Shown here: in pieces, positions 45,856 through 54,772 of the stretch | Layout of the letters: each line of letters begins with the position of its first letter | Numbering within the stretch: position 1 is the first letter of the stretch | Source of the DNA: Ramlibacter ginsenosidimutans | Lineage (GTDB): Bacteria; Pseudomonadota; Gammaproteobacteria; Burkholderiales; Burkholderiaceae_C | Assembly (NCBI RefSeq): GCF_042678185.1 | Contig: NZ_JBHUDQ010000003.1 | Length of the DNA stretch: 64,000 bases | Reading direction: 5' to 3' (one strand) | Program-made: the position numbers and the translations under genes | The notes under the pieces: model-generated | What the model was told of the DNA's origin: nothing | Databases searched by the model: none | The model's input: the letters and a program-made list of their open reading frames with translations, nothing else

Positions 45856-46746
45856 ATGAGCGACACGATCCCCGAACTCCCCTGCTACCTCAACGGCGAG
45901 TTCAGCACCCTCGGCCAGGCCAAGGTGAGCGTGCTGGACCGCGGCTTCATCTTCGGCGACGGTGTGTACGAAGTGGTGCCCGCGTACGCCGGCCGCCCCT
46001 TCCGCTTCGAGGAGCACATGGTGCGGCTGGACCGCAGCCTGGGCGAGATGCGCATCCGCAATCCGCTGGACCGCGCGGGCTGGCGCAAGCTGGTGGACCA
46101 GCTCGTCGCCGCCTATGCGAAGCACGTGGGCAAGCAGCCGCAGGACACCAACCAGCTCGTGTACCTGCAGGTCACGCGCGGCGTGGCGATGCGCGACCAC
46201 GTGATGCCGCCCGACATCGCGCCCACGGTGTTCGCGATGGTGAACCGGCTCTACATCTACACGCCCGAGGAACGCAGCAAGGGTGTGATGTGCGTGACGG
46301 CGGACGACTTCCGCTGGAAGAAGGCGCACATCAAGAGCACCAGCCTCGCCGGCGCCGTGCTGTCGCGCCAGATGAGTGCGGATGTGGGCGGCAACGAAAC
46401 CATCATGTTCCGCGACGGTTGGCTCAGCGAGGCCGCCGCCTCGAACGTGTGGATCGTGAAGGGTGGCGTGGTACTGGGGCCGCCCAAGGACAACCTGGTG
46501 CTCGAAGGCATCCGCTACGGCCTGCTGGAGCAACTGTGCAGCGCGCAAGGCATTCCCTTCGAGCTGCGGCGCGTCTCGCGTGAGGAAGTGCAGGCCGCCG
46601 ACGAGATCCTGTTGTCGTCGGCGACCAAGGAAATCATCGCCTGCACGGTGCTGGACGGACAGCCAGTTGGAAAGGGCCAGCCCGGCCCTATCTATGAAAA
46701 GCTGTTCTCAGGCTACCAGCAAGCCAAACGACCCACACCCGCATGA
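45856..46746 (+). CDS. dat: D-amino-acid transaminase (class IV aminotransferase)
   Basis: The 296-residue protein has the fold-type IV PLP signature, with the Schiff-base lysine K160 (KKAHIKSTSL) and the LDRGFIFGDGVYEVVPAY N-terminal motif. EAAASNVWIV near residue 195 binds the cofactor phosphate. It converts D-amino acids and 2-oxo acids, giving for example D-glutamate or D-alanine. Its stop overlaps ybeD as ATGA, and the dat-ybeD-lipB-lipA order is common in Burkholderiales. Confidence 0.9.
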   Translation: MSDTIPELPCYLNGEFSTLGQAKVSVLDRGFIFGDGVYEVVPAYAGRPFRFEEHMVRLDRSLGEMRIRNPLDRAGWRKLVDQLVAAYAKHVGKQPQDTNQLVYLQVTRGVAMRDHVMPPDIAPTVFAMVNRLYIYTPEERSKGVMCVTADDFRWKKAHIKSTSLAGAVLSRQMSADVGGNETIMFRDGWLSEAAASNVWIVKGGVVLGPPKDNLVLEGIRYGLLEQLCSAQGIPFELRRVSREEVQAADEILLSSATKEIIACTVLDGQPVGKGQPGPIYEKLFSGYQQAKRPTPA

Positions 46747-47048
46747 GCGCCTCCATCTTTCCGCCCAAGACCCTGACCACCACCCCGGGACAGGAGTCCC
46801 TCATCGAATACCCGTCCCGCTTCCCCATCAAGGTGATGGGCGCGAAGGTGGATGGCTTCGTCCATGAGGTCACGCGGATCGCCCTGGAGTTCGACCCGTC
46901 CTTCGACGCGTCGACCGTGGAACTGCGCCCCAGCAGCAAGGGCAACTACCTCGGCATCACCATCACGGTGACCGCCACGAGCCGCGAGCAACTCGACAAC
47001 CTCTACCGGGCGCTGACCTCGCACCCGATGGTCAAGGTCGTCCTGTAG
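46743..47048 (+). CDS. ybeD: DUF493/YbeD-like regulatory protein
   Basis: The 101-residue product matches the YbeD fold, an ACT-like domain: IEYPSRFPIKVMGAKVDGFV and YLGITITVTATSREQLDNLY. It is regularly encoded just before lipB. Its role is not settled; a regulatory function in lipoate metabolism has been suggested from context. Confidence 0.9.
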   Translation: MSASIFPPKTLTTTPGQESLIEYPSRFPIKVMGAKVDGFVHEVTRIALEFDPSFDASTVELRPSSKGNYLGITITVTATSREQLDNLYRALTSHPMVKVVL

Positions 47049-47075
47049 GCATGCCCGCGAAGGTCGACCGCTAGC

Positions 47076-47828
47076 ATGCAGGTCAAGGTATTGGGGCGGG
47101 TCGATTACCCGCCCACGTACCAGGCCATGGCGGCCTTCACCGAAGGCCGCACGGGCGACACCCCCGACGAACTCTGGCTGTGCGAACACCCGCCGGTGTT
47201 CACGCAGGGGCTGGCCGGCAAGGCGGACCACCTGCTCGCGCCCGGTGACATTCCCGTGGTCGCGACCAATCGCGGAGGCCAGGTCACCTACCACGGGCCG
47301 GGGCAGGTCGTGGCGTATCCGCTGATCGATCTCCAGCGCGCGGGCTACTTCGTCAAGGAGTATGTCTACCGGCTCGAGGAGGCGGTGATCCGCACGCTGG
47401 CCGGGTACGGCGTGACCGGCCATCGCGTGCGCGGCGCGCCCGGCATCTACGTGCGCCTCGACGACCCCTTCTCCCACGCCCGTCTCCCTCCCCCTCTGGG
47501 GGAGGGTCGGGGTGGGGGCGCTCCCCCTCCGGGGGAGGGTCGGCGTGGGGCCGCGCCCCCTCCGGGGGAGGGTCGGGGTGGCAGCGCCGACCCGGATTTC
47601 ACCAACCTCGGCAAGATCGCGGCGCTCGGCATCAAGGTCAGCCGGCACCGGACCTACCACGGCCTCGCCTTCAACGTGGCCATGGACCTGCAACCCTTCG
47701 ATCGCATCAACCCTTGCGGTTACGCAGGGCTGCGCACGGTCGACCTTTCTACAATCGGCATCTCCACCCCCTGGAACGAGGCCGCGTTCCGCCTGGGCCA
47801 CGAGCTCGAGGCGCTGCTGGCCCCCTGA
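47076..47828 (+). CDS. lipB: Octanoyltransferase LipB with a repeat insertion
   Basis: LipB moves octanoate from ACP to lipoyl domains. Catalytic K180 (GKIAALGIKVSR) and C214 (INPCGYAGL) and the RGGQVTYHGPGQVV motif are present. The product has 250 residues against about 213 in E. coli because three tandem 33-bp repeats add 33 residues (APPPGEGRGG-type units, residues about 138-170) between the GIYV strand and the GKIAALGI segment. The insertion keeps the frame and all catalytic residues, so the enzyme is probably active with a flexible Pro/Gly/Arg loop. Confidence 0.93.
   Translation: MQVKVLGRVDYPPTYQAMAAFTEGRTGDTPDELWLCEHPPVFTQGLAGKADHLLAPGDIPVVATNRGGQVTYHGPGQVVAYPLIDLQRAGYFVKEYVYRLEEAVIRTLAGYGVTGHRVRGAPGIYVRLDDPFSHARLPPPLGEGRGGGAPPPGEGRRGAAPPPGEGRGGSADPDFTNLGKIAALGIKVSRHRTYHGLAFNVAMDLQPFDRINPCGYAGLRTVDLSTIGISTPWNEAAFRLGHELEALLAP
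47488..47586. repeat. Three tandem 33-bp palindromic repeats inside lipB
   Basis: Copies lie at 47488-47520, 47521-47553 and 47554-47586. Each contains the near-palindrome CCCCCTC(T/C)GGGGG followed by AGGGTCGG and GTGG. Unit length is a multiple of three, giving 11-residue protein repeats. This resembles REP/MITE-like GC-rich elements that are normally intergenic. Confidence 0.9.
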
Positions 47829-47839
47829 AGAAAGATCCG

Positions 47840-48832
47840 ATGAGCTCCAACCCCGTCGTCCGCGAGGCCCAATCCGTCGAGAGCTACGAGGCCACGGCCA
47901 AGCAGAAGGCCGCGGCCAAGCTCTCGCGCATCCCGGTGAAGGTGGAGCCCGGCGAAATCCTCAAGAAGCCGGAGTGGATCCGCGTCAAGGCCGGGTCGGC
48001 GAGCTCGCGCTTCTACGAGATCAAGCAGATCCTGCGCGAGCACAAGCTGCACACCGTCTGCGAGGAAGCGTCCTGCCCGAACATCGGCGAGTGCTTCGGC
48101 AAGGGCACGGCCACCTTCATGATCATGGGCGACAAGTGCACGCGCCGCTGCCCGTTCTGCGACGTGGGCCACGGCCGTCCCGACCCGCTGGACGTGAACG
48201 AGCCCGAGAACCTGGCCAAGACCATCGCTGCGCTCAAGCTCAAGTACGTGGTGATCACGAGCGTGGACCGCGACGACCTGCGCGACGGTGGTGCCGGCCA
48301 CTTCGTCGAGTGCATCCGCAAGACGCGCGAGCTGTCGCCGCAGACCACGATCGAAGTGCTGGTGCCGGACTTCCGCGGCCGGGACGACCGCGCGCTGGAG
48401 ATCCTGAAGGCCGCGCCGCCCGACGTGATGAACCACAACCTCGAGACCATCCCGCGCCTGTACCGGGAAGCGCGGCCGGGCTCGGATTACCAGTTCAGCC
48501 TGAACCTGCTGAAGAAGTTCAAGGCGCTGCATCCGGACGTGCCGACCAAGAGCGGCCTGATGGTGGGACTCGGCGAGACCGACGAAGAGATCCTCACGGT
48601 CATGCGCGACATGCGAGCGCACGGCATCGACATGCTCACGATCGGCCAGTACCTCGCGCCGTCGAACTCGCACCTGCCGGTGCGCCGCTACGTGCACCCG
48701 GACACCTTCCGCATGTTCGAGGAGAAGGCGCGCGAGATGGGCTTCACGCATGCCGCCGTCGGCGCGATGGTGCGCAGCTCGTACCACGCCGACCAGCAGG
48801 CGCACGCGGCCGGCGTCGCCATCGGCGGCTGA
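47840..48832 (+). CDS. lipA: Lipoyl synthase
   Basis: This radical-SAM enzyme inserts two sulfurs into octanoyl chains. The auxiliary cluster cysteines are C74, C79 and C85 (CEEASCPNIGEC) and the SAM cluster cysteines C100, C104 and C107 (CTRRCPFC). The terminal RSSY motif (MVRSSYHAD) is present. The product has 330 residues from ATG 47840, 11 bases after lipB. Confidence 0.97.
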   Translation: MSSNPVVREAQSVESYEATAKQKAAAKLSRIPVKVEPGEILKKPEWIRVKAGSASSRFYEIKQILREHKLHTVCEEASCPNIGECFGKGTATFMIMGDKCTRRCPFCDVGHGRPDPLDVNEPENLAKTIAALKLKYVVITSVDRDDLRDGGAGHFVECIRKTRELSPQTTIEVLVPDFRGRDDRALEILKAAPPDVMNHNLETIPRLYREARPGSDYQFSLNLLKKFKALHPDVPTKSGLMVGLGETDEEILTVMRDMRAHGIDMLTIGQYLAPSNSHLPVRRYVHPDTFRMFEEKAREMGFTHAAVGAMVRSSYHADQQAHAAGVAIGG

Positions 48833-48881
48833 CCGGGGCGGCGCGCGAGCGGGCGGCGGCGCCCGGTTATCCTCGCGCGCC

Positions 48882-49703
48882 ATGCATGCCAACCTGTACG
48901 CGCTCGGCGCGATTGCCTTGTGGGCCTCGCTGGCGTCCCTCGGCGTGGCGCTGAAGCATGTGCCGCCTTTCCTGCTCACCGGGCTCGCACTCGTGATCGG
49001 CAGCGTGCCGGCCTGGCCGCTGGTGCGGCAGTGGCGCGTGCCGCCGCGCACGCTGGCCCTCGGCATCTACGGCCTGTTCTGCTACCACTTCCTGCTGTTC
49101 ATCGCGCTGCGCGTGGCGCCGCCGGTGGAAGCCAACCTGGTGAACTACCTCTGGCCGCTGCTGATCGTGGTGCTGGCGCCCTGGCTGCTGCCCGACCTGC
49201 GGCTGCGGGCCGCGCACGTGCTCGCGGCGCTGGCTGGCTTTGCCGGCGCGGCGATCGCCATCCTGGGCGGCGGGGGCGCGAGTGGCGCGTGGTCCTGGGG
49301 CTACGTGCCGGCGCTCGGCGCAGCCTTCATCTGGGCCACCTATTCGCTGGCGACGCGCCGGGTGCCGAGCTTCCCCACGGCGGCCATCGGCCTGTTCGGA
49401 CTCGTGTCGGGCCTGCTCTCCCTCGCCTGCCACGCGTTGCTGGAACCGGCCGTGGCCCTGTCCGCGCGCGACTGGATGCTCATTGCCGTGATGGGGCTCG
49501 GGCCGCTGGGCGCGGCGTTCTTCCTCTGGGACAAGGCGCTCAAGGGCGGCGACGCCCGCCACATCGGCATCCTGAGCTACCTCACGCCGCTCGCGTCGAC
49601 GAGCCTGCTGGTGCTGGTGACAGGCCGCGCCTTCACCGCGAGCATCGCGGTGGCGGCGGCGCTGATCATCGGCGCGGCCGTGGTGGGGACGCGCGCGAGG
49701 TGA
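48882..49703 (+). CDS. EamA/DMT family transporter
   Basis: The 273-residue protein has ten hydrophobic helices in two EamA repeats, for example MHANLYALGAIALWASLASL at the start, PVEANLVNYLWPLLIVVLAP in the first half and ALGAAFIWATYSLATRR in the second. Metabolite exporters of this type (YedA/RhtA-like) have broad substrates; none can be assigned. Confidence 0.87.
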   Translation: MHANLYALGAIALWASLASLGVALKHVPPFLLTGLALVIGSVPAWPLVRQWRVPPRTLALGIYGLFCYHFLLFIALRVAPPVEANLVNYLWPLLIVVLAPWLLPDLRLRAAHVLAALAGFAGAAIAILGGGGASGAWSWGYVPALGAAFIWATYSLATRRVPSFPTAAIGLFGLVSGLLSLACHALLEPAVALSARDWMLIAVMGLGPLGAAFFLWDKALKGGDARHIGILSYLTPLASTSLLVLVTGRAFTASIAVAAALIIGAAVVGTRAR

Positions 49704-49721
49704 TCGAGCGCGCCAGCACCA

Positions 49722-51488
49722 TCAGACCCCCATCACCAGCGCCGGGTCCTCGGAGTCCACCACCTCGCGGGCCCAGGGTTCCAGGCGTGCGGCGTCGGCG
49801 CGCAGCACCTGCTGCTTCACCGTGAGGATCTGCGCCGGATGCATGGAGAAGCTGCGCAGGCCGAGCCCCAGCAGCAGCCGCGTGAACTGCGGATCGCCCG
49901 CCATCTCGCCGCACACGCTCACCGCCTTGTTCTGCCGGCGGCATTCGGAGATGGTGTCGGCGACCAGCCGCAGCACCGCCGGATGGCACGGGTCGTACAG
50001 GTGCGCCACCGATTCGTCGGACCGGTCGATCGCCAGCGTGTACTGGATCAGGTCGTTGGTGCCGATGGAGAGGAAGTCGAAGTACTTGAGGAAGGTGCGC
50101 AGCGAGAGCGCCGCCGCGGGGATCTCGATCATCGCGCCCACCTGCACCGGCCCGTAGACGTCGCCGCGGTTGTCCAGTTCGGCACGCGCGAAGTCGATCA
50201 GCGACAGCGTCTGCCGGATCTCGGTGGCGTGCGCGATCATGGGCACGAGCAGGTTCACGCGCCCGTGCGCGGCCGCGCGCAGGATGGCGCGCAGCTGCGT
50301 GCGGAACATCTCGGGCTCGGACAGGCTCCAGCGGATCGCGCGCAGCCCCAGCGCCGGGTTCAGGTGGGCCGCATCGCGCTGCAGTTCGTCCAGGGGCTTG
50401 TCGGCGCCGACGTCCAGCGTGCGGATGGTGACCGGCAGGCCTTCCATGCCTTCCACGGCGCGCTTGTAGGCAAGGTACTGCTCCTCCTCGTCGGGCATGT
50501 CGCCGTGGCGCCCCATGAACAGGAACTCGCTGCGGAACAGGCCCACGCCGACAGCGCCGGCCTGCAGCGCCGCGTTCGCGTCTTCGGGCAGTTCGATGTT
50601 GGCCAGCAGCTCCACCTTCTGCCCGTCGAGCGTGACGGCCGGCGTATGGCGAAGGCGGTTCAGGCGGCCGCGCTCCAGTTCCGCCTGCCGCTGCTTGAAG
50701 CCGTACTCCGCCAGGATGATCGGCGAGGGATCGACGATCATCACGCCGGAGTCGCCGTCGATGATCACCCAGTCGTCCTGCCGCACCAGGTTGCTCGCGC
50801 CGCGCGCGCCCACCGCCGCGGGGATGTCGAGGCTGCGCGCGACGATCGCGGTGTGCGAGGTCTTGCCGCCCACGTCGGTCACGAACCCGGCGAACACGCT
50901 CTGCTTGAACTGCAGCATGTCCGCGGGCGAGAGGTCGTGCGCCACCAGCACCAGCGGCACGTCCACGCTTTCGTCGAGCAGCAGGTCCTGCTGCGTCTTG
51001 CGCTTCGCGGCGGGCGGCTGCGCCACCGGCGAGCCCATGCCCTTCATGTAGCGCAGGATGCGCTCGGCCACCTGCTCGAGGTCGGCCTTGCGCTCGCGCA
51101 GGTAGTCGTCCTCCATGTCGTCGAACTGGCGCGAGAGCACTTCGAGCTGCGTCGTGAGCGCCCATTCGGCGTTGTACAGGCGGTCGGTGATCCAGTGCTT
51201 GATCCCGGTGATCAGCTCCTCGTCCTGCAGCAGCATCAGGTGCACGTCCAGCAGCGCCGAGAGTTCGTGCGGCGCCTCCTTCGGCCCCATGCCGGCGATG
51301 GTCTGCTGCAGGCGATGGATCTCGTCCACGACCGCGTTGCGCCCCACGCGGATGCGCTCGATCTCCGCCGGCACCTGCTCCGGCGTGATGAAGTAGTGCG
51401 CGACGTCCGCACGGCCCGAACCCATCACGACCGCGCGCCCGATCGCAATGCCGCGGGCGACCGCGATGCCGTGGATCGCGAACGTCAT
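49722..51488 (-). CDS. ptsI: Phosphoenolpyruvate-protein phosphotransferase, PTS enzyme I
   Basis: The 588-residue enzyme transfers phosphate from PEP to HPr. The phosphohistidine is H212 (GGKTSHTAIVARS), and the PEP-binding barrel includes LFRSEFLFMGR and MIEIPAAALSLRTFLKYFDF. A roughly 20-residue insertion with Lys/Arg/Gln precedes the swivelling domain (residues about 150-175). It follows HPr and EIIA-Man genes. Confidence 0.96.
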   Translation of the reverse strand: MTFAIHGIAVARGIAIGRAVVMGSGRADVAHYFITPEQVPAEIERIRVGRNAVVDEIHRLQQTIAGMGPKEAPHELSALLDVHLMLLQDEELITGIKHWITDRLYNAEWALTTQLEVLSRQFDDMEDDYLRERKADLEQVAERILRYMKGMGSPVAQPPAAKRKTQQDLLLDESVDVPLVLVAHDLSPADMLQFKQSVFAGFVTDVGGKTSHTAIVARSLDIPAAVGARGASNLVRQDDWVIIDGDSGVMIVDPSPIILAEYGFKQRQAELERGRLNRLRHTPAVTLDGQKVELLANIELPEDANAALQAGAVGVGLFRSEFLFMGRHGDMPDEEEQYLAYKRAVEGMEGLPVTIRTLDVGADKPLDELQRDAAHLNPALGLRAIRWSLSEPEMFRTQLRAILRAAAHGRVNLLVPMIAHATEIRQTLSLIDFARAELDNRGDVYGPVQVGAMIEIPAAALSLRTFLKYFDFLSIGTNDLIQYTLAIDRSDESVAHLYDPCHPAVLRLVADTISECRRQNKAVSVCGEMAGDPQFTRLLLGLGLRSFSMHPAQILTVKQQVLRADAARLEPWAREVVDSEDPALVMGV

Positions 51489-51507
51489 CGCAGGACTCCC
51501 TCGACGC

Positions 51508-51777
51508 TCACTCGCCCTCCCCGAACTTGTCGTGGATCAGCGCGAGCAGCGCATCCATCGCTTCCTGTTCGCGCTCGCCGTCGGTCTCCAGCGTCACCTC
51601 GGTACCGATGCCGGCCGCCAGCATCATCACGCCCATGATGCTCTTGGCATTCACCCGGCGATCGCCGCGGCTGATCCAGACTTCGCACGGAAAGCTGCCG
51701 GCGAGCTTGGTGAGCTTCGCCGAGGCGCGCGCATGCAGGCCCAGCTTATTGCTGATGGTCGTGTTTTTCTTGATCAT
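51508..51777 (-). CDS. ptsH: Phosphocarrier protein HPr
   Basis: The 89-residue carrier has the active H15 (KLGLHARAS) and the regulatory S46 (NAKSIMGVMML), the latter matching HPr kinase targets. It overlaps the EIIA gene by 32 bases, so it is translationally coupled. Confidence 0.95.
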   Translation of the reverse strand: MIKKNTTISNKLGLHARASAKLTKLAGSFPCEVWISRGDRRVNAKSIMGVMMLAAGIGTEVTLETDGEREQEAMDALLALIHDKFGEGE

Positions 51778-52201
51778 GGTTGCGTCGGGCCTGGTTCTGG
51801 GGCGCGGTGATCGCGACCTGCATCACTCCCTGCGTGCCGCCGGTGACCGCGCGCGACACCAGCGCGTCGAGCGGTTCGTGCCGGTAGGTCACGGCGCGCA
51901 GCAGCATCGGCAGGTTGACCCCGGTGATCAGGCGCGAGCTCACGCCGTCCACCAGCTTCTGGGCGACGTTGCTGGGCGTGGCGCCGAAGATGTCGGTCAG
52001 CACCAGCACGCCCGTGACCTGCGGAACGCGCGAGAGCTGGTCCAGCGCGATCCGGGCGGCGCCCAGCGTCTCTTCGGGGGACAGGTTGGGCTGCACGTCG
52101 ATCGCCACCACGCCGTCGCTGCAATCGGGGAACACATGCAGCGCGCATTGCCGCAAGGCATTGGCGAGCGGCGCATGGGCGATCAGCAGGATGGCGTTCA
52201 T
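51746..52201 (-). CDS. PTS mannose-family EIIA component
   Basis: The 151-residue protein has the phosphorylatable H9 (LLIAHAPLANALRQ) and GVLVLTDIFGATPSNVAQ, both typical of EIIA-Man. Betaproteobacteria often have EI, HPr and this EIIA without sugar permeases and use them for regulation. The C-terminus after residue 135 is rich in His, Gln and Lys. Its ATG overlaps the MFS stop. Confidence 0.92.
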   Translation of the reverse strand: MNAILLIAHAPLANALRQCALHVFPDCSDGVVAIDVQPNLSPEETLGAARIALDQLSRVPQVTGVLVLTDIFGATPSNVAQKLVDGVSSRLITGVNLPMLLRAVTYRHEPLDALVSRAVTGGTQGVMQVAITAPQNQARRNHDQEKHDHQQ

Positions 52202-53427
52202 GGGGGATGCTGTGGATTATGGCTTCTGCTCCACAGGAACCAGCCATAGGACAGCACACTCGTGGCGAGGAAGACACCGAATGCGCCCCGGAATGCGCTG
52301 GCGTCGCTCCAGCCGGCGGAGCGGAACGCGTCCACGACCAGCCCGATGCCCCATTGCACGACGAAGACGCCAACGAAGATCACGAGGTTGTAGGCCGAGA
52401 GCGCCCGGCCGGCCAGCGCGGCGGGAAAGAACATGCCCACGGCCGGCTGCGCCAGCGCCACGAAGGTGCTGCTGACACAGAAGAACGCCAGCGTGACGGG
52501 ACCGGCCGCCGACCCGAGCCCGATCAGCAGCAGCAGCGCGAGAAAGTTGAGCGGCAGCCCCCAGGCGATCAGCCGGTCCGTGACGATGCCGCGCCGCTGC
52601 AGCCACGGGTTCACCAGGCCCCAGCACCAGAAGGTGACCAGCATGGAGACGTTGATCGTGAACAGGCCGGCGGCGGCCGCCGCCGCGTCGTAGCCGGCCA
52701 CGCGCGCCAGCCACGGGCCCGCCCACAGCGACTGCACGGCGATCATGCCGCCGTAGCTGAAGAAGCCGATCGGGGCCATCTGCCAGAAATACGGATGGCG
52801 CCAGACCGGCGCGTAGCTGGGGCGCGGCGCGCCCGGCTTTCCGGTCGCATCCTCCAGCGTCCACTGCGGCACCCGCCAGGCGATCACGAGCATGGACAGG
52901 GCCATCAGCAGCGCCAGCCCCCAGAACAGCGGCCGCCAGCCCACCTGCGGCAGCAGCCACTGCACGGGCAGCGTGGAGGCGACCATGCCGAACGAGCCCG
53001 TCATCAGCATCCAGGAATTGGTGCGCAGCTGCACGGGAGGCGTGAACCAGCGGCGGAACCCGGTGAGCGGCGCCATCAGGCAGGCGCTGACGCCCACGCC
53101 CGACAGGATGCGCGCCGCCAGCAGCCAGTGGAAGTCCCGCGCGAGGGCGAAGGCGGCGCAGCCCAGCACGGCAAGCAGCACGAAGCGCAGCATCACCTTG
53201 CGCGGCCCGTGCCGGTCCAGCCACGTGCCCAGCGGCAGCTGGATCAGCGCGAAGCCGAGGAAGTAGCCGCCGGCCAGCAGCCCGAGGGCGCCGGCGTCGA
53301 GGCCGAACTCGCGGGTGAGCACGGGCGACAGCGTCGCGGTGATGGCGCGCAGCACGGCCGCGAAGAAGTAAGCGAACGCGAAGGCGAGGAACACCACCAC
53401 GGCCTGGCGGCGATCGAGAAGGGACAT
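52198..53427 (-). CDS. Major facilitator superfamily transporter
   Basis: The 409-residue protein has twelve hydrophobic helices and the MFS loop motif LGTWLDRHGPRKVML. Helix 1 (VVFLAFAFAYFFAAVLRAIT) and the RRWFTPPVQLR loop suggest the CynX/NNP-like or YfkF-like branch. The start is ATG 53427; longer frames lack coding character. Overlap with EIIA suggests it is the first gene of a four-gene unit, though its promoter is not clear. Confidence 0.87.
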   Translation of the reverse strand: MSLLDRRQAVVVFLAFAFAYFFAAVLRAITATLSPVLTREFGLDAGALGLLAGGYFLGFALIQLPLGTWLDRHGPRKVMLRFVLLAVLGCAAFALARDFHWLLAARILSGVGVSACLMAPLTGFRRWFTPPVQLRTNSWMLMTGSFGMVASTLPVQWLLPQVGWRPLFWGLALLMALSMLVIAWRVPQWTLEDATGKPGAPRPSYAPVWRHPYFWQMAPIGFFSYGGMIAVQSLWAGPWLARVAGYDAAAAAAGLFTINVSMLVTFWCWGLVNPWLQRRGIVTDRLIAWGLPLNFLALLLLIGLGSAAGPVTLAFFCVSSTFVALAQPAVGMFFPAALAGRALSAYNLVIFVGVFVVQWGIGLVVDAFRSAGWSDASAFRGAFGVFLATSVLSYGWFLWSRSHNPQHPP

Positions 53428-53536
53428 GGGTTCTTGGAAGAGGACGGTCGGTCGTCCCCCGCGGGACGCCGCCGCATTATGGGAGACGGCCGGCAGTTGG
53501 CCGCCTCGCACCACTCGCTGCTTCCATAATGTGTGC

Positions 53537-54772
53537 ATGAATGCACTCGAAGGAATCCGCGTGCTCGACCTGTCCCGCGTCCTCGCGGGACCGTGGTGCA
53601 CGCAGACGCTGGCCGACCTGGGCGCGGACGTCATCAAGATCGAGCGGCCCGGCACCGGTGACGACACGCGCACCTGGGGCCCGCCCTTCCTGAAGGACCG
53701 CGCCGGCCAGGACACGGCCGAGGCCGCGTACTACCTCGGTACCAACCGCAACAAGCGCTCGGTCACCTGCGACATCGCGCGGCCCGAAGGCCAGGCACTC
53801 GTGCGCGAGTTGGCGAAACACTGCGACGTGTTCGTCGAGAACTTCAAGGTGGGCGACATGGCCCGCTATGGGCTGGACTACGCAGCTATCCGCGCGATCC
53901 AGCCGCGCATGGTTTATTGCAGCGTCACCGGCTTCGGCCAGACCGGGCCCTACCGCGAGCGCGCCGGCTACGACTACGCGATCCAGGGCATGGGCGGCCT
54001 CATGAGCATCACGGGCGAACGCGACGACCTGGGCGGCGGCCCGCAGAAGGTCGGCGTCGCCGTGGCCGACCTGTTCACCGGGATGTACTCCGCAGTAGGC
54101 ATCCTGGCCGCTTTGCGCCATGCCGAGCGCACCGGCGAGGGCCAGCACCTGGACATGGCGCTGCTCGACGCCCAGGTCGCCATGCTCGCCAACCTCGGGG
54201 CGAACTACCTCGTCAGCGGCAAGGTGCCGGGACGCGCAGGCAATGCGCACCAGAACATCGTGCCCTACCAGGTGTTCGAGACCGCACCGGCCGCCGACGG
54301 CAGCAAGGACCACGTCATCCTGGCCGTCGGCAACGACGGGCAATTCGCCAAGTTCTGCCAGGTGGCCGGGCATCCCGAGCTCGCCAGCGATGCCCGCTTC
54401 GCGAAGAACCAGGACCGCGTGCGCAATCGCGCCGTGCTGGTCCCGCTGCTCGAAGCCATCCTGAAGACGCGGCGCAAGTACGACTGGCTGCCGGCGCTGG
54501 AAGCCGCCAAGGTGCCGTGCGGCGCCATCAACAACCTCGCCGAGGTCTTCGCCGATCCGCACGTGCAGGCCCGCGGCATGGTCCACCAGTGGCAGCATCC
54601 GCTCGCGGGCGCCGTGAACCTGGTCGCGAGCCCGCTCAAGCTGGGGGCGACGCCGGTGCGTGCCGACCTGCCGCCGCCGCTGCTGGGCGAACACACGGGG
54701 CAGGTCCTGCGCGACGTGCTGGGTTGGGACGCCGAGCGCATCGCGCAACTGCGCGCCCAGGAGGTGATCTGA
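53537..54772 (+). CDS. CaiB/BaiF family CoA-transferase (class III)
   Basis: The 411-residue protein begins MNALEGIRVLDLSRVLAGPW, followed by LADLGADVIKIERPGTGDDT, both class III CoA-transferase motifs; DMALLDAQVAML carries the likely catalytic aspartate. These enzymes move CoA between carboxylic acids such as formate/oxalate, carnitine or succinate. It overlaps an alpha/beta hydrolase gene as TGATG. Confidence 0.92.
   Translation: MNALEGIRVLDLSRVLAGPWCTQTLADLGADVIKIERPGTGDDTRTWGPPFLKDRAGQDTAEAAYYLGTNRNKRSVTCDIARPEGQALVRELAKHCDVFVENFKVGDMARYGLDYAAIRAIQPRMVYCSVTGFGQTGPYRERAGYDYAIQGMGGLMSITGERDDLGGGPQKVGVAVADLFTGMYSAVGILAALRHAERTGEGQHLDMALLDAQVAMLANLGANYLVSGKVPGRAGNAHQNIVPYQVFETAPAADGSKDHVILAVGNDGQFAKFCQVAGHPELASDARFAKNQDRVRNRAVLVPLLEAILKTRRKYDWLPALEAAKVPCGAINNLAEVFADPHVQARGMVHQWQHPLAGAVNLVASPLKLGATPVRADLPPPLLGEHTGQVLRDVLGWDAERIAQLRAQEVI

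Noticed and set aside
47488..47586. CRISPR-like direct repeats
   Set aside because: The 33-bp units are adjacent with no spacers and lie inside a coding gene.
47076..47828. lipB as a pseudogene
   Set aside because: The repeats keep the frame, and K180, C214 and the GGQVTYHGPGQ motif are intact.
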